A DNA stretch of 32,073 nt. Source: an uncultured Bacteroidales bacterium (GTDB lineage Bacteria > Bacteroidota > Bacteroidia > Bacteroidales > FEN-979). Below the pieces are notes generated by a model, which made no database searches, had not been told where the DNA came from, and saw only the letters and a list, made by a program, of their open reading frames with translations. Every line of letters begins with the position of its first letter. The first letter of the stretch is position 1. The stretch covers positions 1-32,073 of the forward strand of contig CAIYJU010000098.1 in the NCBI GenBank assembly GCA_903926565.1. Direction: 5' to 3'. Both the position numbers and the translations under genes were made by a program. Below, one piece after another: positions 1-7,178 of this stretch.

Positions 1-129
1 TCGTTAGATGAATTAGTCGACAAACTGATTTTTATGGACAAAGTTGAAAAGGGACTGGATCAGTCGCTAAGGAATGAAGTATTTACCACCCAGGAGGCCA
101 GGAAAAGGCTTGTGAAATGGTTAAAATAG
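1..129 (+). CDS. Antitoxin of a type II toxin-antitoxin pair (3' part only)
   Basis: The frame is open from base 1 and ends at the TAG at 127-129, so only the last 42 codons are present and the start lies outside the window. The peptide runs from SLDELVDKLIF to KRLVKWLK and is charged and helical, with the EEA/QEARKRL..WLK ending seen in small Bacteroidota antitoxins that precede ParE/RelE toxins. The reading frame overlaps the toxin start at 117 by 13 bases, which fits translational coupling of an antitoxin-toxin operon. Such antitoxins bind and neutralise the toxin and usually repress their own promoter; that is family knowledge and the DNA-binding part is not visible here. An exact copy of these bases lies inverted at the other end of the window. 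Confidence 0.75.
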   Translation, partial: SLDELVDKLIFMDKVEKGLDQSLRNEVFTTQEARKRLVKWLK

Positions 130-141
130 TATGGACGGAAC
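1..141 (+). repeat. 141-bp terminal inverted repeat of the window, left copy
   Basis: Bases 1-141 equal the reverse complement of 31933-32073 without a mismatch; the next base differs (A at 142, where the IS begins on the other side). It covers the antitoxin end and the first eight toxin codons. Confidence 0.98.
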
Positions 142-428
142 AGGCCATCCAGGATCTTGATGATATTGGAGAATATATTGCCAACGATTCCGAGCGATAT
201 TCCCGTCAAGTTGTCCAGACACTATTTGATTCTGTTGATCTGCTTGAATCTCACCCAAAGGCAGGTAGAATTGTCCCCGAATATGGACTCCCCCATCTTA
301 GAGAATTAATCAGCGGAAATTACAGAGTCGTATATAGAATTGCAGATAAATACAGAGTTGATATAATTACAGTTCATCACTCTGCAAGATTGCTTAAAAT
401 TCCCAGAATTTCCAGAAAGAAAATGTAA
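117..428 (+). CDS. ParE/RelE-family toxin
   Basis: A 103-residue protein starting MVKIVWTEQAIQDLDDIGEYI. The opening 'W.. A..DL..I..YI', the central SHPKAGRIVPEYG, and RELISGNYRVVYRI followed by IITVHHSARLL are the usual order of the ParE/RelE toxin fold. RelE-type members cleave mRNA on the ribosome and ParE-type members poison gyrase; the sequence alone does not separate the two, although the basic tail (RISRKKM) and H-R pattern are common to both. The ATG overlaps the antitoxin stop by 13 bases. The gene is intact here, while the other window end shows the same gene cut after its eighth codon by an IS66 element. It converges on the T9SS protein gene, with a 10-bp palindrome at 441-450 between them. 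Confidence 0.85.
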   Translation: MVKIVWTEQAIQDLDDIGEYIANDSERYSRQVVQTLFDSVDLLESHPKAGRIVPEYGLPHLRELISGNYRVVYRIADKYRVDIITVHHSARLLKIPRISRKKM

Positions 429-449
429 TACATAACTTTGGAGAATTCT

Positions 450-2114
450 CTACTCAACAACCAATTTCCCGGCATGGCTTTTCCTCCCATCAGAAAGCCT
501 GATAGTATATGTTCCGGGTGGCTGGCCGTGAATATTAATTTCCTGATTCCCGTCATTGACAGATAGTGACTGCTTCCCGATCAGTTTCCCCTTCATATCG
601 AAGATGGACAGCTCAAGCTGTTTTTCATTCGCAAAATCGATTGGAATTTTCACCCGGAATGAACCTTTATTGGGGTTGGCATAGATGACCAGTGAGTAAT
701 CGGTTGCCTGTTTTATCTCTTTCGTGCCGGTCATGAGGTCGTGTTTGGCAAAGACAATGTCTTCAAAACCATACGTTGAAAACATATTATTCCCGATAAC
801 CATACTGCCTGTATCCGAAGGAAAGGGGGACAGTATACCTGTCATATATACTCCGGTTTCATCAACTGCAATACTGGTGCCGAGGCCTCCCCCAATATTA
901 TCAACCCCCAAACATTCGCCGGTATCATTAAAATGAGCAAGAAATAAATCGCAATTGCTGATTGCAGTAACTGTATCATTCCCAAATTTTGCCAGGCCTT
1001 CAAAATTATTGGTTATATAGTAGGAACCCTCATTGTTAACTGTAATCCCGCCATGATTAAAATAACCTGAATATCCGCTGGAAAAAAGTAAATGGTTATA
1101 CCCTAGGATGATGCCTGATTTATTATATATGACAACAATGCTATTTGTCCCCTGGCTAACTATAGTGTCATCACTAAATGTACAAGTGCCACCTGTAAAT
1201 GCATAACAATAAATATCTCCCTTGTAATTCATTCCCATTGATCTGTTGGATATTGAAGAGGCAGGAAGTCCATCCAAATTTATCCACCGGGCTTTTGCAA
1301 CAGTATCAAAACAAATAACGACAATACCGGAACACCATTCACAAGAAATGGGAATATTAATTGTGTCAATTATCAATGGTTTATTGTTTGAATTCACATT
1401 TCCATTGACGAAAATATTGTCGTCGAAAAATTTCAGGGTTTCAATGCTGAAATTTATATTTGTCTCAATGGCAACTATTGTTTTTGCAAAAAGTACTGTT
1501 CCTGATGGATTGAATTTTGCAATATAACTTCCTCCTCCAAATCGACAAGTATCAATCATTTTGACCCCGGAAGAAGTATTGCCCGCAATAAAAACATTTC
1601 CGGAATGGTCAATTGTCATGGCTGATATACCAAGGTATGTTCCGATATTTTTGGCCCAAAGGCAATTTCCGTCCAGATCCATTTTAGCCAGGAAAGAATG
1701 ATAACCTGACCCGGATAAATTACAACCGGGAAGGGCCAATGAAGTGGCATATCCACCGGCAAGAAACAATGCATTACTCACAGTATCATATTCCATGACA
1801 ATCAGATTTGCATCATTGCCGGAAGAAACAAGATTTTTAACCCAAACTAAATTACCGTTTTCGCTGTACTTGGCAATAAAACTCGCATTCTTGCCATGAA
1901 GGGTTTCCTCGCCGATATAGCAATTCCAGCCGTTAAATTGTGGAACAAAATTATATGCATACCTGCCAAATATATAACTATTATGCCCGGCATCTATGTA
2001 ACTTATTGACGCAAGATCCAACCCCTGGCCTCCAATCTGCTTTGCCCACTGCCACGATTGGGAATATAGAATTAACGGCAGTAAAAATGCGGCCAGTACC
2101 GTGATTTTTTTCAT
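450..2114 (-). CDS. Secreted beta-propeller-like protein with T9SS type A sorting domain
   Basis: About 554 residues. I place the start at the ATG at 2114 (MKKITVLAAFLL), which opens a clear signal peptide of about 19 residues ending LILYSQ; the longer reading from 2135 would begin upstream of the likely transcription start, because a TAAGTTTG box sits at 2137-2144. The body repeats units such as 'W.K.IG', 'LAKMDLDGNCLWAKNIG', 'FIAKYSENGNLVWVKNL' and 'AGNTSS', typical of SBBP-type beta-propeller repeats. The last 75 or so residues (YANPNKGSF, LELSIFDMKGKLI, PPGTYTIRLSDG, KLVVE) form a T9SS C-terminal sorting domain, so the protein should cross the outer membrane by the type IX system and be released or anchored. 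The ligand or role is unknown. Confidence 0.85.
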   Translation of the reverse strand: MKKITVLAAFLLPLILYSQSWQWAKQIGGQGLDLASISYIDAGHNSYIFGRYAYNFVPQFNGWNCYIGEETLHGKNASFIAKYSENGNLVWVKNLVSSGNDANLIVMEYDTVSNALFLAGGYATSLALPGCNLSGSGYHSFLAKMDLDGNCLWAKNIGTYLGISAMTIDHSGNVFIAGNTSSGVKMIDTCRFGGGSYIAKFNPSGTVLFAKTIVAIETNINFSIETLKFFDDNIFVNGNVNSNNKPLIIDTINIPISCEWCSGIVVICFDTVAKARWINLDGLPASSISNRSMGMNYKGDIYCYAFTGGTCTFSDDTIVSQGTNSIVVIYNKSGIILGYNHLLFSSGYSGYFNHGGITVNNEGSYYITNNFEGLAKFGNDTVTAISNCDLFLAHFNDTGECLGVDNIGGGLGTSIAVDETGVYMTGILSPFPSDTGSMVIGNNMFSTYGFEDIVFAKHDLMTGTKEIKQATDYSLVIYANPNKGSFRVKIPIDFANEKQLELSIFDMKGKLIGKQSLSVNDGNQEINIHGQPPGTYTIRLSDGRKSHAGKLVVE

Positions 2115-2136
2115 GGGATAAACATATAGCGTCAAA

Positions 2137-2144
2137 CAAACTTA
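2137..2144 (-). promoter_or_regulatory. -7 box TAAGTTTG for the T9SS protein gene
   Basis: On the minus strand TAAGTTTG matches the Bacteroidota sigma-ABfr -7 consensus TAnnTTTG. A TTG lies about 18 bases further upstream (2163-2165), near the expected -33 spacing. It sits 22 bases before the ATG at 2114 and argues for that start. Confidence 0.6.
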
Positions 2145-2188
2145 CGATTTTAATGCTGATGTCAAGTTTTTGTTCAATAAATTTTAAT

Positions 2189-2278
2189 CGCAGAGAGCCG
2201 CAAAGAAGGCGCAAAGAACCGCAATGAAAAAAAAGATGCCGCTCTTTGCGGTTCTCTGCGTAAAACTCCGCGGTCCTC
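2189..2278. repeat. Inverted-repeat element, copy 1 (arms + then -)
   Basis: Arm A (2189-2223, beginning CGCAGAGAGCCGCAAAG) is followed after 20 bases by arm B (2244-2278, beginning CTTTGCGGTTCTCTGCG), which is roughly its reverse complement. Within the pair, 2189-2207 and 2242-2260 can form a 19-bp stem with two mismatches. Both arms recur at 13131-13218 in swapped order, at 32/35 and 33/35 identity. It fills the divergent gap between the T9SS gene and the exonuclease gene. Dispersed elements built of GCAAAG/CTTTGC units are known in many bacterial genomes; function unknown. Confidence 0.75.
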
Positions 2279-2292
2279 ATCCCGCAAATTCT

Positions 2293-2300
2293 TAATTTCG
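2293..2300 (+). promoter_or_regulatory. Possible -7 box TAATTTCG for the exonuclease gene
   Basis: One mismatch to TAnnTTTG, 16 bases before the ATG at 2317. The same variant TAATTTCG occurs before the DUF4293 gene. No clear -33 element was identified, so this is tentative. Confidence 0.35.
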
Positions 2301-2316
2301 CACTCAAACCCATGCC

Positions 2317-2859
2317 ATGATCTTCTTCTCCCTCGACGTCGAAACAGCCAACTCCGATTCCGCCACCATCTGCCAGATCGGGATAGGAAAGTTTGTGAAC
2401 GGCGTATTGGTTGAAACATGGGAGACCCTCATCGACCCGCAAAGTTACTTTCACTGGGGCAACATCCGCGTTCATGGCATCAGCGAAGAGATGGTTCAGG
2501 GAGCACCTTCTTTCAATGAGGTTTATCCTGAGTTGTGTGATATGCTGTCGGATAACATTGTGGTGCATCATACTCCCTTTGATCCTCAGGCATTCAGGAA
2601 ATCCTATGCCCGGTTTAACCTCCATCCGATCAGCATCAGGTGGCTCGATTCCTCGAAAATTGTGCGTCGCACATGGAACGAATTTGCAAAAGGGGGATAC
2701 AACCTGGCGAATGTTGCAAGGCATCTCAACATCGAATTCAGGCACCACGATGCACTGGAAGATTCGGTGACTGCCGGAAAAATTGTGGTGGAGGCCTGCC
2801 GGCTGACCAACCGTTGTGCAGAAGATTGGTTCGAACTTTTCAAAACTAATTCGAAATAA
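2317..2859 (+). CDS. DnaQ-like 3'-5' exonuclease (DEDDh)
   Basis: A 180-residue single-domain protein of the RNase T/DNA polymerase III epsilon superfamily. All DEDDh residues are visible: D7 and E9 in SLDVETA (Exo I), D89 in HHTPFDPQAF (Exo II), and H144 with D149 in HHDALEDS (Exo III, spacing H-x4-D). The family removes nucleotides from 3' ends of DNA or RNA with two metal ions. At this length there is no room for a polymerase, BRCT or GIY-YIG partner domain, so it is a free-standing exonuclease used in repair or RNA trimming, not the obvious replicative epsilon subunit. It is followed after 46 bases by the membrane sulfatase-fold gene, which has its own promoter box. The family call is secure; the substrate is not known. 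Confidence 0.88.
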   Translation: MIFFSLDVETANSDSATICQIGIGKFVNGVLVETWETLIDPQSYFHWGNIRVHGISEEMVQGAPSFNEVYPELCDMLSDNIVVHHTPFDPQAFRKSYARFNLHPISIRWLDSSKIVRRTWNEFAKGGYNLANVARHLNIEFRHHDALEDSVTAGKIVVEACRLTNRCAEDWFELFKTNSK

Positions 2860-2873
2860 TCGTACGATTCCCT

Positions 2874-2881
2874 TAATTTTG
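2874..2881 (+). promoter_or_regulatory. -7 box TAATTTTG for the sulfatase-fold gene
   Basis: Exact match to TAnnTTTG, 24 bases before the ATG at 2906, giving a leader of roughly 20 bases. It lies in the short gap after the exonuclease gene, suggesting separate transcription of the envelope cluster. Confidence 0.5.
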
Positions 2882-2905
2882 CACCCGTTTTAACACGGTA
2901 CATCC

Positions 2906-4918
2906 ATGCGAAAAAAATCAGGGAAGCGATCATCCTCCGGCTCCGGTAAAAGTTCAGGAAAGGGAAGGGGTTCCGGCTCCGGGAAGGGGAGAAAGTGGTA
3001 CCAGGGCAACATCCTGGTGGTGATGCTTTTAAAGCTTCTCCTGGTGCTTGTTCTCCTTTTTTTATCCCGCATCCTGTTTTACGCCTTCAACCTCGGCTAT
3101 TTCGCAAACCTGGGGCTGATGGAGGCCATGCGCCTCTTCGTCATCGGCATCCGCTTCGACCTTTCTGCCCTGCTGATCATCAATACCCCGTTCATCCTGC
3201 TGAACACACTTCCGTTTAAATTCAGATACAACAAGATCTACCAGGGTGTCAGCAACCTCTTTTTCTACCTGGTCAACTCATTTGCATTGTTTACCAATTT
3301 CGGGGATTCCATCTATTTCCGGTTTACCCTGAAACGGTTAACAGCTGATATCTTCAAATATGTTGGCGTGGGTGGTGACTTCGATAAACTGGTTCCACAG
3401 TTTTTGCGTGATTTCTGGTTTGTGGCGTTGGTCTGGCTGCTCTTTGTGGCAATATTGGTTTTTGTGGGTACCCGCTTTACTGTTGTTTCAAGTGGTGCAA
3501 AGAAAAAAGGATTTGATGTTCAGTATTTTATGATTCACACTGTACTCTTTGCAGCAATCATGGTCCTTGCCACCATCGGCATCCGCGGAGGATTGCAGCT
3601 ACGCCCGATCTCACTCGTTACCGCAGGAAATTATACTTCGGCCAAGAATCTTCCGCTGCTTCTTAATACACCATTCTCAATAGCCAGGACGTTCAACAAG
3701 GAGACCCTTAAAACGCTGACCTACTATAAAAAGGAGAGCGATCTTGCCAAAATATATTCGCCGGTGCAGGAGGCCGGTCCTGGAGGTTTTAAAAATTACA
3801 ATGTCATGGTCATCATCCTGGAGAGCGTATCGCGCGAACATATCGGCTCCCTGAATCACTCCCTCGACAATGGCCGTTACCAGGGCTTTACGCCGTTCCT
3901 CGATTCGCTCATCCGGCAGGGTCTCTATTTTGATGCCTTTGCTAACGGAAAGACCTCCATCCAGGGAATCCCTGCTGTTCTGTCGGGGATCCCGTCCCTG
4001 ATGAACGAGTCGTTTATCCAGTCACCTTATGCTACCGGGAAATTCTCCAGCATTGCGGGGTTGCTCAAACCCAAGGGTTATACTACGGCTTTTTTCCACG
4101 GGGGGACCAACGGAACCATGGGGTTTGATTCCTACACAAAGCTGGTCGGATTCGATCACTACTATGGCCGCAGCGAATACAACAACGAGAAGGACTATGA
4201 CGGAAAGTGGGGCATACGGGATGAGGAGTTTTTTCAATATGCCGCCAAAACGATCAATGGCCTTAAACAGCCTTTCGCTGCGGCATTTTTTTCACTTTCG
4301 TCGCACCATCCCTACCATGTTCCTGCAAAATATGTCAATATTTTCCGGAAGGGAAAACTGCCCATCCAGCAAAGTGTCATGTATGCCGATCATGCGTTGG
4401 GTGAATTTTTTCATACTGCGAAACACATGCCCTGGTATAAAAACACACTGTTTGTGATAACCGCTGATCACACTTCTGAAGGGTATTATCCGTATTACCA
4501 GTCTGATATCGGTCAGTATGCCGTTCCTTTATTATTTTTTAAACCGGGTGGTGACCTGCATGGAATGAGCGGTTTAATTGCCCAGCAAACGGATGTAATG
4601 CCCACTGTGTTAAGTTACCTTGGCTATGATAAGAACTTCCTGGCATTTGGAACGGATCTTTTTGACAGCACTTCCACCACACATTTCTCAATTCATTACA
4701 TCAGCGGATTTTATGGACTGATGAAGGATGGCTATTATCTTGAGAATAATGGTTCAAGAAGTACCGCTTTGTACAATATGAGTAAGGACCCGTTGCAGGT
4801 CACGAATCTGATTGGCAAGGAAAGGGATGTACAAAAGAGGATGGAGGTGTTCCTGAATGCATACCTTCAGCAATATAACAACCGCCTGATTGAAAACCGG
4901 CTTTCCATCGACAATTAG
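2906..4918 (+). CDS. LTA synthase/sulfatase-fold inner-membrane phosphoglycerol-transferase-like enzyme
   Basis: 670 residues in the LtaS/MdoB layout: a basic Ser/Gly/Lys-rich cytoplasmic tail (1-34), about five membrane segments (around 35-60, 75-105, 118-135, 172-190, 208-230), then an extracytoplasmic sulfatase-fold domain from about 298. Candidate catalytic and metal residues match the family: E306 in VIILES, the nucleophile T350 in ANGKTSIQGIP, D521-H522 in ITADHTS; W435 and H467/H468 fit the substrate site. LtaS and OpgB/MdoB move phosphoglycerol from phosphatidylglycerol to a polymer or glucan and release diacylglycerol. Bacteroidota make no classical lipoteichoic acid, so the acceptor is unknown and a sulfatase or phosphoethanolamine-type activity cannot be excluded. 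A lipid kinase gene follows directly. Confidence 0.85.
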   Translation: MRKKSGKRSSSGSGKSSGKGRGSGSGKGRKWYQGNILVVMLLKLLLVLVLLFLSRILFYAFNLGYFANLGLMEAMRLFVIGIRFDLSALLIINTPFILLNTLPFKFRYNKIYQGVSNLFFYLVNSFALFTNFGDSIYFRFTLKRLTADIFKYVGVGGDFDKLVPQFLRDFWFVALVWLLFVAILVFVGTRFTVVSSGAKKKGFDVQYFMIHTVLFAAIMVLATIGIRGGLQLRPISLVTAGNYTSAKNLPLLLNTPFSIARTFNKETLKTLTYYKKESDLAKIYSPVQEAGPGGFKNYNVMVIILESVSREHIGSLNHSLDNGRYQGFTPFLDSLIRQGLYFDAFANGKTSIQGIPAVLSGIPSLMNESFIQSPYATGKFSSIAGLLKPKGYTTAFFHGGTNGTMGFDSYTKLVGFDHYYGRSEYNNEKDYDGKWGIRDEEFFQYAAKTINGLKQPFAAAFFSLSSHHPYHVPAKYVNIFRKGKLPIQQSVMYADHALGEFFHTAKHMPWYKNTLFVITADHTSEGYYPYYQSDIGQYAVPLLFFKPGGDLHGMSGLIAQQTDVMPTVLSYLGYDKNFLAFGTDLFDSTSTTHFSIHYISGFYGLMKDGYYLENNGSRSTALYNMSKDPLQVTNLIGKERDVQKRMEVFLNAYLQQYNNRLIENRLSIDN

Positions 4919-4926
4919 TAATTTTG
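4919..4926 (+). promoter_or_regulatory. -7 box TAATTTTG directly after the sulfatase-fold stop
   Basis: Exact TAnnTTTG match that begins on the base after the TAG at 4916-4918. If used, transcription would begin near 4930, so the lipid kinase start codon must lie downstream, favouring TTG 4951 over TTG 4924. It also forms the edge of a T-rich heptamer stretch, so a chance match is possible. Confidence 0.4.
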
Positions 4927-4956
4927 CATTTTGCCTTTGATTTTTGCATTTTGAAT
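4922..4956. repeat. Degenerate 7-bp-period repeat (TTTTGCA-like)
   Basis: Read in sevens the stretch is TTTTGCA, TTTTGCC, TTTGATT, TTTGCAT, TTTGAAT. The 12-mer TTTTGCATTTTG occurs twice (4922-4933 and 4942-4953). It covers the leader and start region of the lipid kinase gene. Degenerate, but the 7-base period matches four other intergenic stretches in this window. Confidence 0.5.
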
Positions 4957-5844
4957 TTACCAGCTCAACCACCGAAACGCATCCTCTTCATCATCAACCC
5001 CATCTCCGGAATCGGGAAGCAGAAGGGCGTGGAGAAAATGATCGCTGAACGGATAGATACATCAAGATTTACCACTTCAATTGCCTATACGGAAGGTCCT
5101 CTTCACGCTTCGGAAATCAGTCGCAAGGCATCAGAGGATGGGGTGGATATCGTGGTTGCCGTTGGCGGGGATGGGACGGTGAATGAGACTGCTGCCGGAC
5201 TTGTTGACACTGCAACTGCCCTGGCCATCATCCCGGCCGGTTCCGGAAACGGGCTTGCGCGCCATCTTAAAATTCCCATGAACCTTAAACATGCCGTTGA
5301 CATCATTAACCAGGGCAATATAAAAAAAATTGATACGGCCACGATGAACGATCAGCTGTTTGTGAATGTGGCAGGTGTAGGATTTGATGCAGCAGTTGCC
5401 AAAAAATTTGCCGTTGCCGGCAAACGGGGCTTTTCAACCTATCTGCGGATCACAGCCAACGCGTATAAAAATTATGAACCGAAGCAATATACACTGATCA
5501 TCGACGGGAAGGTTATTAAACGACGGGCGCTGCTCATTAGTTTTGCCAACTCAAGCCAGTTCGGGAACAACACCTCCATCGATCCTTCTGCCAGCGTAAG
5601 CGACGGATTCATTGATGTTTGCATTGTCGGCAAGATGCCCTTCTGGAAAACATTTTTCCTGGGCCCGTTATTGTTTCTTAAGAAATTTGACCAGACCCGC
5701 TACATTGAGATTATCCGGGCCAAAGAGGTAATTCTAAAAAGGAAAAAAGGGAAAAGCATTCATCTCGACGGTGATCCAAAAACAATGGGGAAAGAGCTGA
5801 TCATGAAAATCAACCCATTATCACTTAACGTCATAGTTCCTTAA
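4951..5844 (+). CDS. Diacylglycerol/sphingosine-kinase-family lipid kinase (YegS/DgkB-like)
   Basis: About 297 residues from TTG 4951; no ATG lies near the conserved start KRILFIINPISG, and an upstream TTG at 4924 falls inside a promoter-like box, so the exact start is uncertain. The catalytic domain shows the nucleotide-binding GGDGT at about 72-76 (VAVGGDGTVNE) and GSGNGLARHL at about 97-106; the C-terminal beta-sandwich domain follows, including FVNVAGVGFDA and IHLDGDPK. The family phosphorylates diacylglycerol, phosphatidylglycerol or sphingoid lipids with ATP at the inner face of the membrane. It follows the LTA-synthase-like gene by a few dozen bases and precedes the MscS gene by 24, so it probably shares their transcript. 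Recycling diacylglycerol released by the upstream enzyme is an attractive inference; sphingolipid phosphorylation is an alternative. Confidence 0.85.
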   Translation: MNLPAQPPKRILFIINPISGIGKQKGVEKMIAERIDTSRFTTSIAYTEGPLHASEISRKASEDGVDIVVAVGGDGTVNETAAGLVDTATALAIIPAGSGNGLARHLKIPMNLKHAVDIINQGNIKKIDTATMNDQLFVNVAGVGFDAAVAKKFAVAGKRGFSTYLRITANAYKNYEPKQYTLIIDGKVIKRRALLISFANSSQFGNNTSIDPSASVSDGFIDVCIVGKMPFWKTFFLGPLLFLKKFDQTRYIEIIRAKEVILKRKKGKSIHLDGDPKTMGKELIMKINPLSLNVIVP

Positions 5845-5868
5845 TATATCATCTGTTATCCAATATTT

Positions 5869-7086
5869 ATGCATAAAATCACAACCCATACCCTGAACAC
5901 CGGATTTAAGGCTACCCTTGTCGAATGGGGCTTTTCCGATACATTTGCAGGCTACCTGGCTGATTTTTCATCCCTGATCATCATTCTGATCACCTCTGTG
6001 GTGGTTTATTACATCGCCAGATTTATCATCAACCAGTTTTTAAAGAGATTGGTTAAGAGTTCCACCAGCAAATGGGATGACCATCTTTACGAGCAGAGGG
6101 TGTTTACACGCCTGGCCATGCTCCTTCCTGCCCTGGTGCTTAATGTATCGCTTGTTCCCAGTATTTCAAAGTATCCTGAAGCCATTAAGTTCATCGAACT
6201 CGGAATCCACCTGTTCATGACTTTCGTGGTGATGCGTGTAGTGATCTCTTTTCTCAATGCGGTATATCACATCTACGGTGAGCTGGATATGTCTGACTCC
6301 AAACCAATCAAAGGGTATGTACAGATCGGAAAGATTCTCACCTATTTGGTTGGTGGTATTGCCATGATCTCTGTGCTCATCGGACAATCCCCACTTACAT
6401 TGCTGGCCGGATTGGGAGCCATGTCGGCCGTCATCATGTTGATTTTCAAAGACAGCATCCTTGGGTTTGTTGCGGGGGTGCAGCTTTCAGGCAATAAAAT
6501 GCTCCAGATCGGCGACTGGATCACCATGCCAAAATTCAATACCGACGGAACGGTTTTCGATATCTCCCTTGCAACAGTAAAAGTCAGGAATTTTGACAAC
6601 TCGGTGAGTTGCATTCCCACTTACACCCTCGTATCTGACTCCTTCCAGAATTGGCGCAGCATGGGCGAAGCCGGCGGCCGCCGGATGAAGCGTTCCGTAT
6701 TGATCGATGTAGGGACCATCCGGTTTGTGGATGACTCCATGCTGGAGAATCTTAGGATGAAAAAACTTATCGTTGATGAACACAGCATAGAAGGTGAGAA
6801 TGTTGCCAATCTCGGGCTCTTCAGATTGTATATCCTCGACTACCTTCGGAAAATCCCCAACCTGAACCAGGATGCTTCGTTGATGGTACGTACCCTCCAA
6901 CCTACCGAAAACGGTATCCCACTTGAACTCTATGCGTTTTATATCCCGCCCGACTGGGCCGAATTTGAAGATTTTCAGGCCCGTTTATTCGAACACATCC
7001 TTTCTGTCCTGCCCGAATTCGGATTAAAGGCCTTTCAACGCCCATCAGGCAGAGATGTCCAGATGTCGTCAATTTTGCCGGAATAA
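5869..7086 (+). CDS. MscS-family mechanosensitive channel
   Basis: 405 residues with about five membrane segments (about 33-55, 82-98, 106-131, 152-172 and a pore helix at about 176-205). The pore helix and the beta domain after it (LLAGLGAMSAVIMLIFKDSI, then GVQLSGNKMLQIGDWITMP at about 203-221) carry the MscS signature, and SCIPTYTLVSDSFQNWRSM matches the YbdG/MscM branch better than small E. coli MscS (286 residues). Members open under membrane tension to release solutes in hypo-osmotic shock. The N-terminal 130 residues with extra helices are usual for the YbdG group. The gene starts at an ATG 24 bases after the lipid kinase stop and seems to be the last gene of the envelope cluster, since a promoter box and a heptamer array follow. 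Confidence 0.88.
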   Translation: MHKITTHTLNTGFKATLVEWGFSDTFAGYLADFSSLIIILITSVVVYYIARFIINQFLKRLVKSSTSKWDDHLYEQRVFTRLAMLLPALVLNVSLVPSISKYPEAIKFIELGIHLFMTFVVMRVVISFLNAVYHIYGELDMSDSKPIKGYVQIGKILTYLVGGIAMISVLIGQSPLTLLAGLGAMSAVIMLIFKDSILGFVAGVQLSGNKMLQIGDWITMPKFNTDGTVFDISLATVKVRNFDNSVSCIPTYTLVSDSFQNWRSMGEAGGRRMKRSVLIDVGTIRFVDDSMLENLRMKKLIVDEHSIEGENVANLGLFRLYILDYLRKIPNLNQDASLMVRTLQPTENGIPLELYAFYIPPDWAEFEDFQARLFEHILSVLPEFGLKAFQRPSGRDVQMSSILPE

Positions 7087-7107
7087 TAACCAAATCGGGA
7101 AAATCAT

Positions 7108-7115
7108 TAATTTTG
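7108..7115 (+). promoter_or_regulatory. -7 box TAATTTTG for argF
   Basis: Exact TAnnTTTG match immediately before the AACACTT array. Transcription from it would start near 7119, so nearly the whole 5' untranslated leader of argF would consist of heptamer repeats. Confidence 0.55.
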
Positions 7116-7116
7116 C

Positions 7117-7172
7117 AACACTTAAAACTTAACACTTAACACTTAACACTTAACACTTAACACTTAACACTT
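7117..7172. repeat. Eight tandem heptamers AACACTT in the argF leader
   Basis: Eight head-to-tail 7-bp units fill 7117-7172. All read AACACTT except the second, AAAACTT at 7124-7130. A run of T follows, then the ATG at 7179. The array lies between the promoter box and the start codon, so copy-number change would alter leader length and the distance to the start codon, not the protein. Confidence 0.95.
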
Positions 7173-7178
7173 TTTTTT

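Noticed and set aside
441..450. GAGAATTCTC palindrome between the toxin and T9SS genes as a terminator
   Set aside because: The stem would be only about five pairs with no T tract on either strand; too weak to call.
1981..2748. 255-codon minus-strand reading opposite the exonuclease and the repeat
   Set aside because: It overlaps a gene with complete DEDDh motifs and runs through the intergenic inverted repeat; the peptide matches no family I know and has no plausible start.
7117..7172. CRISPR array
   Set aside because: Units are 7 bp without spacers and there are no cas genes; it is a simple tandem repeat.
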